Of a DNA stretch of 64,000 nucleotides, positions 23,818 through 33,205 are shown piece after piece. The stretch is taken from the NCBI RefSeq assembly GCF_002899825.2, contig NZ_PPED02000001.1:434001-498000 (forward strand), in the 5' to 3' direction. The translations under genes were made by a program, and so were the position numbers. A model generated the notes under the pieces. The model ran no database searches, was not told the DNA's origin, and was given only the letters and a program-made list of their open reading frames with translations. This DNA is from Chryseobacterium phosphatilyticum (lineage in GTDB: Bacteria > Bacteroidota > Bacteroidia > Flavobacteriales > Weeksellaceae). Numbering within the stretch: position 1 is the first letter of the stretch; every line of letters begins with the position of its first letter.

Positions 23818-25674
23818 ATGAAAAAATGCACGCTGCTGCTGTTATTTCTTTTTTTTGAAAACAATTTCCAGGCCCAGGTGGGTATCAATACAACAACACC
23901 TGATCCGTCCTCAACTCTTGATATTGCAGGTTTTAATAAAGGTCTTTTGATCCCCAGAGTACCCTTAACCGGAAGCTCAGATACTGCCACAATACCGGCG
24001 CCTGCCAATTCTTTAATGATTTATAACACTGCTTTTTCAAATGATGTCTTACCAGGGTATTACTACTGGAGTACAACTGCGGGACGCTGGACCAAAGTAC
24101 TGGATGATCTGACACCTATTGTGATGACAGGATGGAGCCTGACCGGAAATTCAGGGATGGTAAACGGAATTAATTTTATAGGCACTTCTGATAATGTTGA
24201 TGTTATTTTTAAAAGAAATAATATTGTATCGGGTGTATTAAACACTACCAATACCATCTTTGGAGTCAACAGCTTAACAGCTAATACAACAGGGCTTAAC
24301 AATACTGCGGTAGGCGTTAATAATTTAATTTCGAATACAATAGGAAGTATGAATACAGCGATTGGGGCAGAGGTGTTGAGCAACAACAAATCCGGGATAC
24401 AGAATACCGGCTATGGATATCGGGCTTTATATTCAAATCTGGATGGAAATAATAATGTTGCCAATGGTTATTTTTCACTCTATTCTGCTAAAAGTACAAT
24501 AGGCAACGTTGGGATCGGAGCCAGTTCTGTTCGTGAGCTTATTTCCGGAGACCACAATATAGGAATAGGAGGGGATGCTCTCCGTTTGATTCCCGGTGGA
24601 AGGGGAAATACTGCGATTGGCGGATCTGCAGGATATAACTTAAACACGGTGAATAATTATAATACTTTCATAGGCTTCCGGGCAGCTGCAGGACTTGTTT
24701 CCGGAAAATCGAATACCATTATAGGAGCCAATGTGACCGGCCTGCCCGCCTCACTTTCCAATAATGTTATCATTGCTGATGGTGATGGGAACAGAAGAAT
24801 CAATATTGACCAGAACGGGAATATAGGAATTGGAACCAATACTCCACAGTTCCCCTTGGATATCCGTTTAAAGACTGCCGTATGGCCTCTACCGGTATCC
24901 AGTCTTACATATTACGGAATAAGTCCTGATTCAGGCTCTTTTGCCGGAACGTTAACTACTTATCCGAATTATACTAATGATATGGGAACTTTCAATACCA
25001 ATACTTCTATCTATGCAGATGGAAATATCATATCGGTAGGAAAGCTCAGTGTAGCACAAAGCTCTCTTTTTTCAGATAAAAGGATTAAAAACATCAAAGG
25101 GAAGTCAGATGGAGTGAAGGATTTAATGATCTTAAAAAAGCTCAGCATTACCAATTATCTCATGAAAGATGAAGCATTGTATGGCAAACAGGAATTTAAA
25201 AAGGTGATTGCACAGGAAGTGGAGGCCATATATCCTCAGGCAGTTAATAAAAGCAATGTAAAAACTTTTATCCCGAATATCTATCAGTTGGCTAAACAAA
25301 ACGGATCTGTTTTTACCTTTGAAAAGCCTGTTGCTATTGCTAAAGAAGATAAGTTTCTTAAAGTATATGATGAAACAGGGGAATTTGTTTTGGAAATACA
25401 AAACAGCACTTCTAATAGTATAACAGTAAACCTGGCTGGTAAAGACCTTAAAGGGAAGTTATTTGTCTACGGAACGGAAGTATCAGATTTAAGAACTGTA
25501 GATTATGATGCTTTATCGATGCTGAATATCTCTGCAACTCAGGAATTAGCAAAAAAAATAGAGGCTTTAGAAAATGAAAATCAAGCCTTACAAAAAGTAA
25601 ATAGGGAAATGAAGCATACCCAGGCCATTTTTGAACAGCGTTTAAAACACCTGGAATCTTCTTTTGCAAAGTAG
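23818..25674 (+). CDS. Surface protein with S74 intramolecular chaperone domain
   Basis: A 618-residue exported protein. The signal peptide ends at Gln-Ala-Gln near residue 20 and is followed by VGINTTTPDPSSTLDI, the start typical of Bacteroidota tail-fibre-like proteins. Residues about 120-330 carry repeats of the T-A-I-G/T-G-x-x-N-T type, like head domains of trimeric adhesins. Near residue 420, SDKRIKNIKG marks a Peptidase_S74 (endosialidase chaperone) domain with KKVIAQEVEAIYPQAV. A C-terminal coiled coil (about 580-615) ends the chain. S74 domains trimerise the fibre and normally cut themselves off. Whether self-cleavage happens here, with a long segment after the S74 core, is uncertain. 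Confidence 0.85.
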   Translation: MKKCTLLLLFLFFENNFQAQVGINTTTPDPSSTLDIAGFNKGLLIPRVPLTGSSDTATIPAPANSLMIYNTAFSNDVLPGYYYWSTTAGRWTKVLDDLTPIVMTGWSLTGNSGMVNGINFIGTSDNVDVIFKRNNIVSGVLNTTNTIFGVNSLTANTTGLNNTAVGVNNLISNTIGSMNTAIGAEVLSNNKSGIQNTGYGYRALYSNLDGNNNVANGYFSLYSAKSTIGNVGIGASSVRELISGDHNIGIGGDALRLIPGGRGNTAIGGSAGYNLNTVNNYNTFIGFRAAAGLVSGKSNTIIGANVTGLPASLSNNVIIADGDGNRRINIDQNGNIGIGTNTPQFPLDIRLKTAVWPLPVSSLTYYGISPDSGSFAGTLTTYPNYTNDMGTFNTNTSIYADGNIISVGKLSVAQSSLFSDKRIKNIKGKSDGVKDLMILKKLSITNYLMKDEALYGKQEFKKVIAQEVEAIYPQAVNKSNVKTFIPNIYQLAKQNGSVFTFEKPVAIAKEDKFLKVYDETGEFVLEIQNSTSNSITVNLAGKDLKGKLFVYGTEVSDLRTVDYDALSMLNISATQELAKKIEALENENQALQKVNREMKHTQAIFEQRLKHLESSFAK

Positions 25675-25699
25675 AAATTATTTTGACAGTTATCAATAC

Positions 25700-25729
25700 A
25701 CAAGCCTGACTATTTAAAGTCAGGCTTGT
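25700..25729 (+). terminator. Terminator after the S74-domain gene
   Basis: Perfect 11-bp stem ACAAGCCTGAC/GTCAGGCTTGT with an 8-base loop and a T-rich tail. Confidence 0.85.
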
Positions 25730-25816
25730 ATTCTTTTTATAAGAAAGGATAGTCTGGCAAAAAGTAAAATAAAAACTATTCGTTTAGGTTTTTTAAGCTA
25801 AAAAGAAAAGTTTGAT

Positions 25817-26869
25817 TTAAAGATCATTCAGTTTTTTATAAAAATGAATGGCTTCCAGAATATTTTTCTGACTACACTGATGGTCATAGGTACACGAACC
25901 TATTCCTGTAAGCAGTGAAAAATTGATTTTACTGTCTGTATTTTTTTTATCATTCATCAGTAATGCTGTAATATCTTCATCTTTAAAATCACTGATATCC
26001 AAATAAGGATAATATCTCTGGATATTTTCAATAATCAGTTTCGAATCATCTTCCGAAATAAGACCTTCCAGATAAGCCAGGTGAGCTTCAGAAATCATTC
26101 CCATGGCAACAGCTTCTCCATGAAGAATAGGATTTCCCTGTTGCAGACATAGACTCTCCACCGAATGTCCTATGGTATGACCAAAGTTGAGGGTCTTTCT
26201 GATATTGCTCTCGTGGAAGTCTTTTTCTACTACCTCTTGTTTGATGTTCATAGATGTTTGGATATGAGGGGTTACAGTTCCTACCTCAAGTTTTTGGATC
26301 TGAATCAGCTGATTCCAGTGCGATGTATCGGCAATCAATCCGTGTTTCAACATTTCTGCAAAACCACTTCTCAGTTCTTTAAAAGGTAATGTCTCTAAAA
26401 ACTTGGGAAAAATAAATATCTGTTCAGGGAAGGCAAAAGTTCCTACCATGTTTTTGTAATGCATCAGGTCAATTCCTGTTTTTCCTCCGATAGAGGCATC
26501 ACACATGGAAAGAAGGGTAGTAGGAATATTGATAAATTGTATTCCTCTTTTATAGGTAGAAGCAACAAAACCTCCCATATCTGTAATCACACCGCCACCA
26601 AGATTGATAACCAGTGCTTTTCTGTCTGCCTGCATTTCCGTAAGAATTTCCCAAAGTTGATTGGCGGTCTGGATATTTTTCATTTCCTCACCGGCTTCAA
26701 TCTCCAAAATTTCAAATCCCAGATCGGTTTCCATATTCCCTAAAAGAGTAGGAAGGCAATATTCATGGGTGTTTTCATCGACTAAAATAAAAATTTTGCT
26801 GAATGACTTCTCATGAAGAAAGTCGTTGAGCTGGGAAAAATCATCGTTTAATATTGTTATCATCTCCAA
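25817..26869 (-). CDS. aroB: 3-dehydroquinate synthase
   Basis: AroB converts DAHP to 3-dehydroquinate, the second step of the shikimate pathway, using NAD and a divalent metal. The length of 350 residues is normal. Visible signatures are NLGGGVITDMGGFVASTYKRG (NAD binding), the K-T-G/D segment around SIGGKTGID, and the metal-ligand region FGHTIGHSVE together with HGEAVAMGM. The N-terminal MITILNDDF is preceded by two extra residues (MEMITIL); either start is possible. It stands alone on the minus strand and is divergent from the pseudouridine synthase. Confidence 0.96.
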   Translation of the reverse strand: MEMITILNDDFSQLNDFLHEKSFSKIFILVDENTHEYCLPTLLGNMETDLGFEILEIEAGEEMKNIQTANQLWEILTEMQADRKALVINLGGGVITDMGGFVASTYKRGIQFINIPTTLLSMCDASIGGKTGIDLMHYKNMVGTFAFPEQIFIFPKFLETLPFKELRSGFAEMLKHGLIADTSHWNQLIQIQKLEVGTVTPHIQTSMNIKQEVVEKDFHESNIRKTLNFGHTIGHSVESLCLQQGNPILHGEAVAMGMISEAHLAYLEGLISEDDSKLIIENIQRYYPYLDISDFKDEDITALLMNDKKNTDSKINFSLLTGIGSCTYDHQCSQKNILEAIHFYKKLNDL

Positions 26870-26942
26870 ATATATGTAAGGTTAAAATGTAAACTATACT
26901 GCAAAGTTATGATTCTTAATTTTTAACTCGTAACTAAATTAC

Positions 26943-26950
26943 TATCTTTG
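26943..26950 (+). promoter_or_regulatory. -7 element of the pseudouridine synthase gene
   Basis: TATCTTTG fits TAnnTTTG, 14 bases upstream of the ATG at 26965, giving a leader of about 10 bases. Confidence 0.55.
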
Positions 26951-26964
26951 CAGAAATTTTTAGA

Positions 26965-28146
26965 ATGAGCAGAGATAATAATAATTCAGACAGACCAAAG
27001 AGACCAAGAATTTCAACCAAGAAAAGTTCTGATGATTCTCGTGCTTCCAGATCTGGAAATTCTTCAGGATCAAAACCTTTTAAAAAACCTTTTTCTAAGG
27101 ACGGCACAAAAAAAGGGCCGGAACATAAAGGATCCAATTCAAGATTTGAAAAAAAACCTTTCAAGAAAAATACAGACTCTTTCCATCAATCCAATGAAGA
27201 TTCTGGTTCAAAATCTGAAAGTAGAGCTTATATTACCAATAAAAGTGAGAGCTACGAGAAAAAATCTTTTGGAAAACCTAAAAGAGGCGGTAAAAGCTTC
27301 GATACAAGAGACAAGTATGAAAGAGGAAGTCTGAAATATGGCAGAAGACCCTCTAGTGAAGATGACAGAAATGATGACAAAACAAGATCTTTTGTACAGA
27401 AAAGAAGGCTGAATAAAATTGAAAAGGACGTTTATAAAGACAGTATCCGTCTTAATAAGTATATTGCAAATTCAGGAATCTGCAGCAGAAGAGAAGCAGA
27501 TGAGCTTATTACTCAGGGGCTGGTAGAGGTAAACGGACAGGTGGTAACGGAAATGGGATATCAGGTACAAAAAACGGATAGAGTCGTTTTTGATGGACAA
27601 GGTATTACTCCTGAGAAACCTGTGTATGTACTTTTAAATAAGCCAAAAGGTTATATTTCAACAACAAAGGATGATAAGGCCAGAAAAACGGTAATGGATC
27701 TTGTAGCCAATGCTTCTCCATACAGACTTTTCCCTGTGGGAAGACTTGATCGCTCTACAACGGGAGTTATTTTGTTAACGAACGATGGACACATGACTAA
27801 AAAATTGACGCATCCATCATTTGATGCTAAAAAGATTTATCATGTAACACTGGATAAGAAGTTAACAGGTGAAGATCTGCGTCTTATTGCAGAAGGGATT
27901 CGTCTTGACGAAGGATTAGCTGTTGTTGATCAGATTTCATACATTGAAGGAAAACCTAAAAATGAGATCGGAATTGAAATTCACATCGGATGGAACCGTG
28001 TGATCAGAAGAATATTCCAAAGATTAGGATATGAGGTGGAATCTTTAGATAGAGTAATGTTTGCCGGATTAACGAAGAAGAATATCAAGAGAGGACACTG
28101 GAGAATCCTTTCAGAACTGGAAGTAAATAATCTTAAAATGCTTTAA
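26965..28146 (+). CDS. RluB/RsuA-family pseudouridine synthase with long basic extension
   Basis: A 393-residue RNA-modifying enzyme. The first ~150 residues are low complexity, rich in Lys, Arg, Ser and Phe (repeated K-K-P-F and similar), probably disordered and RNA-binding. An S4 domain follows (about 155-200, RLNKYIANSGICSRREAD), then the catalytic domain with GRLDRSTTGVILLTNDG, which contains the catalytic Asp of the RsuA/RluB/E/F group. The usual substrate is 23S or 16S rRNA. Long basic N-terminal extensions are common in Bacteroidota members. It is monocistronic with a strong terminator. Confidence 0.93.
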   Translation: MSRDNNNSDRPKRPRISTKKSSDDSRASRSGNSSGSKPFKKPFSKDGTKKGPEHKGSNSRFEKKPFKKNTDSFHQSNEDSGSKSESRAYITNKSESYEKKSFGKPKRGGKSFDTRDKYERGSLKYGRRPSSEDDRNDDKTRSFVQKRRLNKIEKDVYKDSIRLNKYIANSGICSRREADELITQGLVEVNGQVVTEMGYQVQKTDRVVFDGQGITPEKPVYVLLNKPKGYISTTKDDKARKTVMDLVANASPYRLFPVGRLDRSTTGVILLTNDGHMTKKLTHPSFDAKKIYHVTLDKKLTGEDLRLIAEGIRLDEGLAVVDQISYIEGKPKNEIGIEIHIGWNRVIRRIFQRLGYEVESLDRVMFAGLTKKNIKRGHWRILSELEVNNLKML

Positions 28147-28226
28147 AATAGCTACAGGTTATGACCTTTTAGATTCTACTTGTACTATATTTTATTCTTC
28201 ATAAGAACTATTTTACGTTTAAAGAT

Positions 28227-28260
28227 AAAAAAGCGCAGAAAATAATTTCTGTGCTTTTTT
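28227..28260. terminator. Bidirectional terminator
   Basis: Stem of about 14 bp with AAAAAAGCGCAGAAA on the left arm and a T-run on the right. It lies between convergent genes (pseudouridine synthase and amidase) and suits both. Confidence 0.8.
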
Positions 28261-28283
28261 ATTTTTTACAATTAATTTAATGT

Positions 28284-29867
28284 TTATTGTCCGGTTAAGA
28301 ATTTCGGTGCTTTTCTTTGCGGGTTGGTTTGTTCAAAAGTATATGCCATATTAATGAGTTTTCCTTCTTCCCATTTTCGGGCTGAAAATAAGATCCCGAC
28401 GGGTAATTCATCAATATATCCCATGGGCAGTGTAATACTGGGATAACCTGCAATCGCAGCTGCATCGGCACTTCCAAAGGTGTACTGGTCTCCGTTTTTA
28501 AGGTCTGTTTTCCAGGCTTCGGTAGTTGCGGGAGAGATAATAGCATCCAGCTTATATTGGTCCATCACTAAATCTATTCCTTTTTTGCGACTTCCTTCCT
28601 GAGCTATTTTTACGTTTTTACTATAATTTTTATCTTTTATTCCGTTACTTTTGGCGGCAAGCTCTAGGTATTCCTGCCCAAAATATTGTAATTCTTCCTT
28701 ATTTCTTTTATTAAAAGCGATTAATTCATCAATGTTTTTGATAACGGCATTTTTACCTAAGGATAAGAAGTATTTATTTAAGCCGTCTTTAAATTCATTA
28801 ATCATCAGTTGAAATGACTTTTCCTGAGTTTCATCTGAAAGGATGTCTTTTTCTATTTTAATAATAACAGCTCCCTGCGCTTCCAAAACTTTTAAAGTCC
28901 GAAGAAATAAGTCATCCACTTTTTTACTGGCTCCTTTTGTTATATCTTGCGTGTATCCAAGCCTTTTCCCTTTTAAACCATTCAAATGAAGGAATTTTGT
29001 GTAGTCTGTATCTGAAAATGAAGTGTTACCAATAGTTTTTTTGTCATCCTTGTCTTCTCCTACCATCGTTCCGAGACTTATTGCAATATCTTTTACTGTT
29101 CTTGCCATGGGTCCTGCAGTATCCTGTGAAAAAGAAATAGGGATAATCCCTTGTCTGGAAATTAAGCCGACAGTAGGTTTTAACCCAACAATTCCATTAA
29201 TGCTGGAGGGACAAATGATGGATCCGTTAGTTTCTGTACCGATTGCAATGATACCGAGATTAGAGGATATTGAAGCACCGGAACCGGCACTGGATCCGCA
29301 GGTATTTCTATTCAGAATATATGGGTTTTTAGTAAGTCCGCCCAATCCGCTCCAGCCGCTTGTCGATTTTTCACCTCTGAAATTTGCCCACTCACTAAGA
29401 TTGGTTTTTCCAATAATGACAGCACCTGCTTCTCTCAGCTTTTTAACGAGGTAGCTGTCTTGTAATGGGAAAGAATTCTTTAATGCAAGAGAACCTGCTG
29501 TGTTGGGCATTTTATCATGAGTATCTATATTATCTTTTAATAAGACAGGAATTCCAAATAAGGGTGTATTCTTAAATTTTGAATCCAAATGATCCAAAGA
29601 ATCAGCAATTTTAACAGCATCAGGGTTGGTAGTGATTACAGAGTTCAATTGTATTCCGTTTTTATCGATGTCATTGATGCGCTTAAGGTAAGCTTCAACG
29701 ACTTCTTTTACTGTGACCTTATTACTTTTATAAAGATTTTGTATTTTTTCAATATCATATTCCAGATATTTGAATTGAGAATCTGATGTATTTTGAGCCT
29801 TTGTAAAAATTCCCAAAAAGAGGACTGCAGATAGAATGACTTTTTTCATTAATGATGTTTTTTTCAA
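28284..29867 (-). CDS. Exported amidase-signature family protein
   Basis: A 527-residue amidase-signature enzyme, hydrolysing an amide bond with a Ser-cisSer-Lys triad. Candidate residues are Lys111 in PVLLKDNID, the Ser192/193 pair in CGSSAGSGAS, and Ser216 in GTETNGSIICPSS. A hydrophobic N-terminal segment ends in Thr-Lys-Ala-Gln near residue 25, so it is exported. Translation could instead start at the second Met (residue 7), which gives a more usual signal peptide. The substrate is unknown; secreted relatives are often annotated as glutamyl-tRNA amidotransferase A by mistake. Monocistronic on the minus strand. Confidence 0.88.
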   Translation of the reverse strand: MKKTSLMKKVILSAVLFLGIFTKAQNTSDSQFKYLEYDIEKIQNLYKSNKVTVKEVVEAYLKRINDIDKNGIQLNSVITTNPDAVKIADSLDHLDSKFKNTPLFGIPVLLKDNIDTHDKMPNTAGSLALKNSFPLQDSYLVKKLREAGAVIIGKTNLSEWANFRGEKSTSGWSGLGGLTKNPYILNRNTCGSSAGSGASISSNLGIIAIGTETNGSIICPSSINGIVGLKPTVGLISRQGIIPISFSQDTAGPMARTVKDIAISLGTMVGEDKDDKKTIGNTSFSDTDYTKFLHLNGLKGKRLGYTQDITKGASKKVDDLFLRTLKVLEAQGAVIIKIEKDILSDETQEKSFQLMINEFKDGLNKYFLSLGKNAVIKNIDELIAFNKRNKEELQYFGQEYLELAAKSNGIKDKNYSKNVKIAQEGSRKKGIDLVMDQYKLDAIISPATTEAWKTDLKNGDQYTFGSADAAAIAGYPSITLPMGYIDELPVGILFSARKWEEGKLINMAYTFEQTNPQRKAPKFLTGQ

Positions 29868-29935
29868 ATATAGAGAATTATCATAAATTCAAGACATTCT
29901 TTAATCACTATCAGGAACCCATTATTTTATTAAAG

Positions 29936-29966
29936 AAAAAGCGCAGAAAGAAATTTCCGCGCTTTT
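29936..29966 (-). terminator. pncA terminator
   Basis: Stem AAAAGCGC/GCGCTTTT with the T-run on the minus-strand side, 51 bases past the pncA stop. Its GCGCAGAAA core resembles the terminator at 28227. Confidence 0.7.
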
Positions 29967-30017
29967 GAAAGTATAGTATATAAATACATTTAAGATACTA
30001 GCACTGACTGGATTTGA

Positions 30018-30623
30018 TTAACCAAGAACAGTGACTCCTTTTTCAATCATTTCGTAGATTGCATCTCTGCCATTGTCCGGTTTTACGTTTACGGCACGGG
30101 TTCCATTGAAATGCAGACACGTAATATAACCATTAGAGACCGCATCTAAAGCGGTAAATTTCACGCAATAATCCATTGCTAATCCAACAATTTCTACTAA
30201 TTGAATGTCGTGATATTTCAAGAAATCATCCAGACCTGTTTTCATAAAATGATTATTGTCCTGGAATCCGCTATAGCTATCGATCTCAATATTTTTACCT
30301 TTTTGGATAACATGAGTTACTTTATCCTGATTCAGGTCTTTATGGAACTCTGCTCCGAAAGTTCCCTGGATGCAATGATCCGGCCACATAAATTGCGGAA
30401 CTCCATTTAAAATAATATTTTCCCCGACGTTTCTGCCATTGCTGCTCGCAAAACTTTTATGTCCTGCAGGATGCCAGTCTTGAGTCAAAATAATCTGATC
30501 ATATTCGTTTTCTTCCATCAGAAGATTAATGTAAGGGATTATTTCATTTGATCCAGGGACTGCCAATGCACCGCCTTCACAAAAATCATTCTGTACATCG
30601 ACTATTATTAACGCTTTTTTCAT
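30018..30623 (-). CDS. pncA: Nicotinamidase
   Basis: PncA deamidates nicotinamide to nicotinate for NAD salvage. The protein is 201 residues. The catalytic triad is visible as Asp9 (VDVQNDFCEGGAL), Lys108 and Cys153 (GLAMDYCVKFTALDA). Metal ligands are Asp49 and His51 in TQDWHPAGH and His83 in WPDHC. All family-critical residues are intact. The gene has its own terminator. A decayed copy of its 5' end lies about 1.5 kb away, at 32076-32134. Confidence 0.95.
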   Translation of the reverse strand: MKKALIIVDVQNDFCEGGALAVPGSNEIIPYINLLMEENEYDQIILTQDWHPAGHKSFASSNGRNVGENIILNGVPQFMWPDHCIQGTFGAEFHKDLNQDKVTHVIQKGKNIEIDSYSGFQDNNHFMKTGLDDFLKYHDIQLVEIVGLAMDYCVKFTALDAVSNGYITCLHFNGTRAVNVKPDNGRDAIYEMIEKGVTVLG

Positions 30624-30672
30624 ATTTAGATTTCTCGAATTTTTGATAAATTTACGAAACTAATACACAAAA

Positions 30673-30702
30673 ATTTGTCCAAAACTGAATTATCGGACAA
30701 AT
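30673..30702. promoter_or_regulatory. Inverted repeat upstream of pncA
   Basis: ATTTGTCC (30673-30680) and GGACAAAT (30695-30702) form a perfect 8-bp dyad, 50-80 bases upstream of the pncA start and about 140 bases from the divergent helicase promoter. It could be an operator; no regulator is adjacent. Confidence 0.4.
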
Positions 30703-30842
30703 CGGCAATAAAAAAATAAAAGACAGGAGATAGAAGCAGGAAGTTGTTTTTCGTGATGTATCGACTGACTGCCACTACAGAATAACCATTATCACTTTAT
30801 TCCCCCATAACGCCGCTTCAAGCCTTTTACATATCAAAAGCG

Positions 30843-30850
30843 TATCTTTG
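30843..30850 (+). promoter_or_regulatory. -7 element of the helicase gene
   Basis: TATCTTTG fits TAnnTTTG, 18 bases upstream of the ATG at 30869. Confidence 0.55.
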
Positions 30851-30868
30851 CCGTAAATAAATATTTTT

Positions 30869-32011
30869 ATGTCATTTGAGTCTTTAGGATTATCATCCAA
30901 TATTATTCGTTCTGTTAAAAAATTGGGTTATCTAAAACCATTTCCTATCCAGGAACAGGCAATTCCTGTTATTTTACAAGGGAAGGATCTGATGGGAATT
31001 GCACAGACAGGTTCCGGAAAAACGGCTTGTTTCGTAATGCCAATTTTAGAAAAACTACAGAATTTGGAAGTGAAAAAAGACCGTAATGTTCAGGTTTTAA
31101 TAGTGGTTCCAACCCGCGAATTAGCTATTCAGATTGATGAGGTTTGTAAGGCTTTTACCGGAAATTTAAAAAGGGAAATCCGTACAATGGCTGTTTATGG
31201 TGGTGTTTCTATCAACCCACAGATGAAAGGGATGTTTGGAGTAGAGGTTCTCATCGCAACACCCGGACGTTTATTAGATTTGATTGATCATAATGCCTTG
31301 AGTATTTCAAAAATCCAGCATTTGGTGATTGATGAAGCTGATAAGATGTTTCAATTGGGTTTTGGTGAAGAAATGAATAAACTTTTTGCATTAATGCCTG
31401 TCGTGAAGCAAACCATATTATTTTCAGCAACTTTAAATGATAAGGTTTCTGAAATGAAAGAGCGTTTGTCTATTGATCCTGTTATTGTTGAAATTAAGAA
31501 AGAAGAAATTGAAATAGATAGTATCGAGCAGTTGGCATATCATGTTTCTCCAGAAAGAAAAGGTCCTTTTTTAAGATATTTAATTAAAGAAAAGAAAGTT
31601 GAAAAAGCCTTGATTTTTGTTTCATCTACAAGAGCAGCAGATAACCTGGTGGAAAAACTTAAAAAAAATAAAATCAAGGCAGTCGCTATTCATAGTCAAA
31701 AATCACAAGGAGCGCGTAGAAATAATTTAGAAGAATTTAAAGTGAATGGAGCACAATTTTTGGTGGCCACAGACCTGATTGGCAGAGGAATTCATATCGA
31801 ATCCTTACCTTGTGTAATCAATTATGAATTACCACGTTCGCCTTTAGATTACATTCACCGTATTGGAAGAACAGGACGTGCCAACGAAAAAGGAACCGCG
31901 ATTAACATACTTACGGATGATGAATTACAGCATTTCAGAGTAATCCAGAAGAAAATGGGAAAAAAAGTGCCCTTACAACGAACCGAAGATGTTGATTTAC
32001 ACGGTTACTAA
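30869..32011 (+). CDS. DEAD-box RNA helicase
   Basis: A 380-residue ATP-dependent RNA helicase with an almost minimal core. Motifs in order: Q-motif (KPFPIQEQAIP), motif I AQTGSGKT, Ia PTRELA, II DEAD in VIDEADKMF, III SAT, and VI HRIGRTGR. There is almost no C-terminal extension beyond the second RecA domain, so it lacks the basic tail of the larger CsdA/RhlE-type proteins. Its likely roles are ribosome assembly, RNA decay or cold adaptation, from the family. The promoter is the TATCTTTG element just upstream, and a hairpin terminator follows. Confidence 0.95.
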   Translation: MSFESLGLSSNIIRSVKKLGYLKPFPIQEQAIPVILQGKDLMGIAQTGSGKTACFVMPILEKLQNLEVKKDRNVQVLIVVPTRELAIQIDEVCKAFTGNLKREIRTMAVYGGVSINPQMKGMFGVEVLIATPGRLLDLIDHNALSISKIQHLVIDEADKMFQLGFGEEMNKLFALMPVVKQTILFSATLNDKVSEMKERLSIDPVIVEIKKEEIEIDSIEQLAYHVSPERKGPFLRYLIKEKKVEKALIFVSSTRAADNLVEKLKKNKIKAVAIHSQKSQGARRNNLEEFKVNGAQFLVATDLIGRGIHIESLPCVINYELPRSPLDYIHRIGRTGRANEKGTAINILTDDELQHFRVIQKKMGKKVPLQRTEDVDLHGY

Positions 32012-32024
32012 GTTATAATATAAC

Positions 32025-32054
32025 AAGGCTTCAGTTCTGAACAACTGAAGCCTT
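32025..32054 (+). terminator. Helicase terminator
   Basis: Perfect 12-bp stem AAGGCTTCAGTT/AACTGAAGCCTT with a 6-base loop, 13 bases after the stop. The T-run is weak. Confidence 0.75.
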
Positions 32055-32075
32055 ATTATTGAAAGATATCTACGG

Positions 32076-32134
32076 TTTTATGAGTACAATTAATACTTTC
32101 TTCATTTTAGATTCTTGAATTTTTGATACATTTA
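32076..32134 (-). pseudogene. Decayed duplicate of the pncA 5' region
   Basis: Read on the minus strand, this region has an ATG at 32105 followed by codons for M-K-K-V-L-I-V-L-I-K-P and a stop, against M-K-K-A-L-I-I-V-D-V in pncA. The 30 bases before the ATG (32106-32134) match the pncA leader (30625-30655) almost base for base, with one gap and about two mismatches, in the same position relative to the start. Only the leader and about ten codons survive. Confidence 0.6.
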
Positions 32135-32213
32135 CACCAGCCTTTATTGAATGAATGGTCTGAAAGACTAATGGCAATGAAATTTAGATATATTAAAAAT
32201 TAAAACCTGAACA

Positions 32214-32750
32214 ATGAGTGATTTAGAGAATAAAAAATTTCCAATAGGACAGTTTGAAGCTCCTGAGAATATTAATGATATTGCTTTAGATGTTTATATT
32301 AAAGTTATTAAAGATTTTCCGGGAAGGCTCAAAAATCTCATTGAACATTTTACAGATGAGCAGCTGGATACCCCTTACAGAGAAGGAGGGTGGACGGTAA
32401 GACAGCTTGTTAATCATCTTTCAGACAGCCATATGAATAGCTTTATTCGTTTTAAACTGGCACTTACCGAAGATAACCCTACTATTAAACCTTATGACGA
32501 AGCCAAATGGGCAGAACTTCAGGATAGTTTTCATATGCCCGTGAAACCGGCTATGAGAATGCTTAAAGGAACTCACCAAAGATGGATAACGCTTTTAAAA
32601 AGTCTTACCAATAAACAGTTTGAAAGAACCTTTCATCATCCTGAGCATAACAAAGATTATAATTTAAGAGATAGTCTTGCCTTATATGCCTGGCATTGTA
32701 ATCATCATTTTGCACATATTGAAAATCTGAAGAAAGAAAAAGGTTGGTAA
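32214..32750 (+). CDS. YfiT-type bacillithiol transferase (DinB fold)
   Basis: A 178-residue DinB/YfiT-fold protein. The family transfers bacillithiol to electrophiles, using a metal held by three histidines; the likely ligands lie in RQLVNHLSDSH and in the C-terminal WHCNHHFAHIENL. The YfiT-specific start (FPIGQFEAPENI) and the tryptophan-rich GGWTVRQL segment agree with this subfamily. It is the first gene of a four-gene operon in which every junction overlaps, ending with a Crp-type regulator. The presence of YtxJ in the same operon supports a bacillithiol link. The exact electrophile is not known. Confidence 0.85.
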   Translation: MSDLENKKFPIGQFEAPENINDIALDVYIKVIKDFPGRLKNLIEHFTDEQLDTPYREGGWTVRQLVNHLSDSHMNSFIRFKLALTEDNPTIKPYDEAKWAELQDSFHMPVKPAMRMLKGTHQRWITLLKSLTNKQFERTFHHPEHNKDYNLRDSLALYAWHCNHHFAHIENLKKEKGW

Positions 32751-33205
32751 AGAAAAAACTCAATAATTCCAAACATTACTGGGAAATTACAGATAGGATT
32801 TCCAAACTTTCCGAAGACTCCCCAGGGAAATGGGGAAGGATGAATGTATCCCAAATGCTAAAACATTGCGATCTTGTACTTCAGGTTGCTTTAAAAAAGA
32901 TAGAACTTCCACGTGTTAATATCCTCTTCAGGGCCATAGGAGCCATGACGAAGGTAGAAATGTATGTTTTCAATAACGGAATTCCCAGAAACATGCCTAC
33001 TTTTCAAAAACTAATTGTTAATTTTGAGTGTGATTTTGATGAATCAAAAACCAATCTGCTGAAAACGCTGGAGGAATTCCGGGTTGCATGTGACAACAAA
33101 AAACTACCGGACAGCCACAGATTATTCGGAAATATGACTGAAAAGGACTGGGAATTTTTAGAGTATAAACATCTTGATCATCATTTAAAACAATTTAATG
33201 TATGA
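32744..33205 (+). CDS. DUF1569 protein, TTG start
   Basis: A 153-residue soluble protein of the DUF1569 family, which shares the DinB-like four-helix fold. The segment GRMNVSQMLKHCDLVLQ is the family hallmark, with the His of the expected metal site; a second His-rich stretch (KHLDHHLKQF) is at the C-terminus. The only start that gives the full domain is TTG at 32744, which overlaps the end of the YfiT gene by 7 bases, so initiation is probably by translational coupling. The stop overlaps the ytxJ start (ATGA). Function unknown; a thiol-transferase role is inferred from neighbours. Confidence 0.8.
   Translation: MVKKKLNNSKHYWEITDRISKLSEDSPGKWGRMNVSQMLKHCDLVLQVALKKIELPRVNILFRAIGAMTKVEMYVFNNGIPRNMPTFQKLIVNFECDFDESKTNLLKTLEEFRVACDNKKLPDSHRLFGNMTEKDWEFLEYKHLDHHLKQFNV

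Noticed and set aside
30673..30702. NAD-related riboswitch or NrtR site upstream of pncA
   Set aside because: Only a simple 8-bp dyad is seen; it does not match a riboswitch layout, and no NrtR gene is adjacent.
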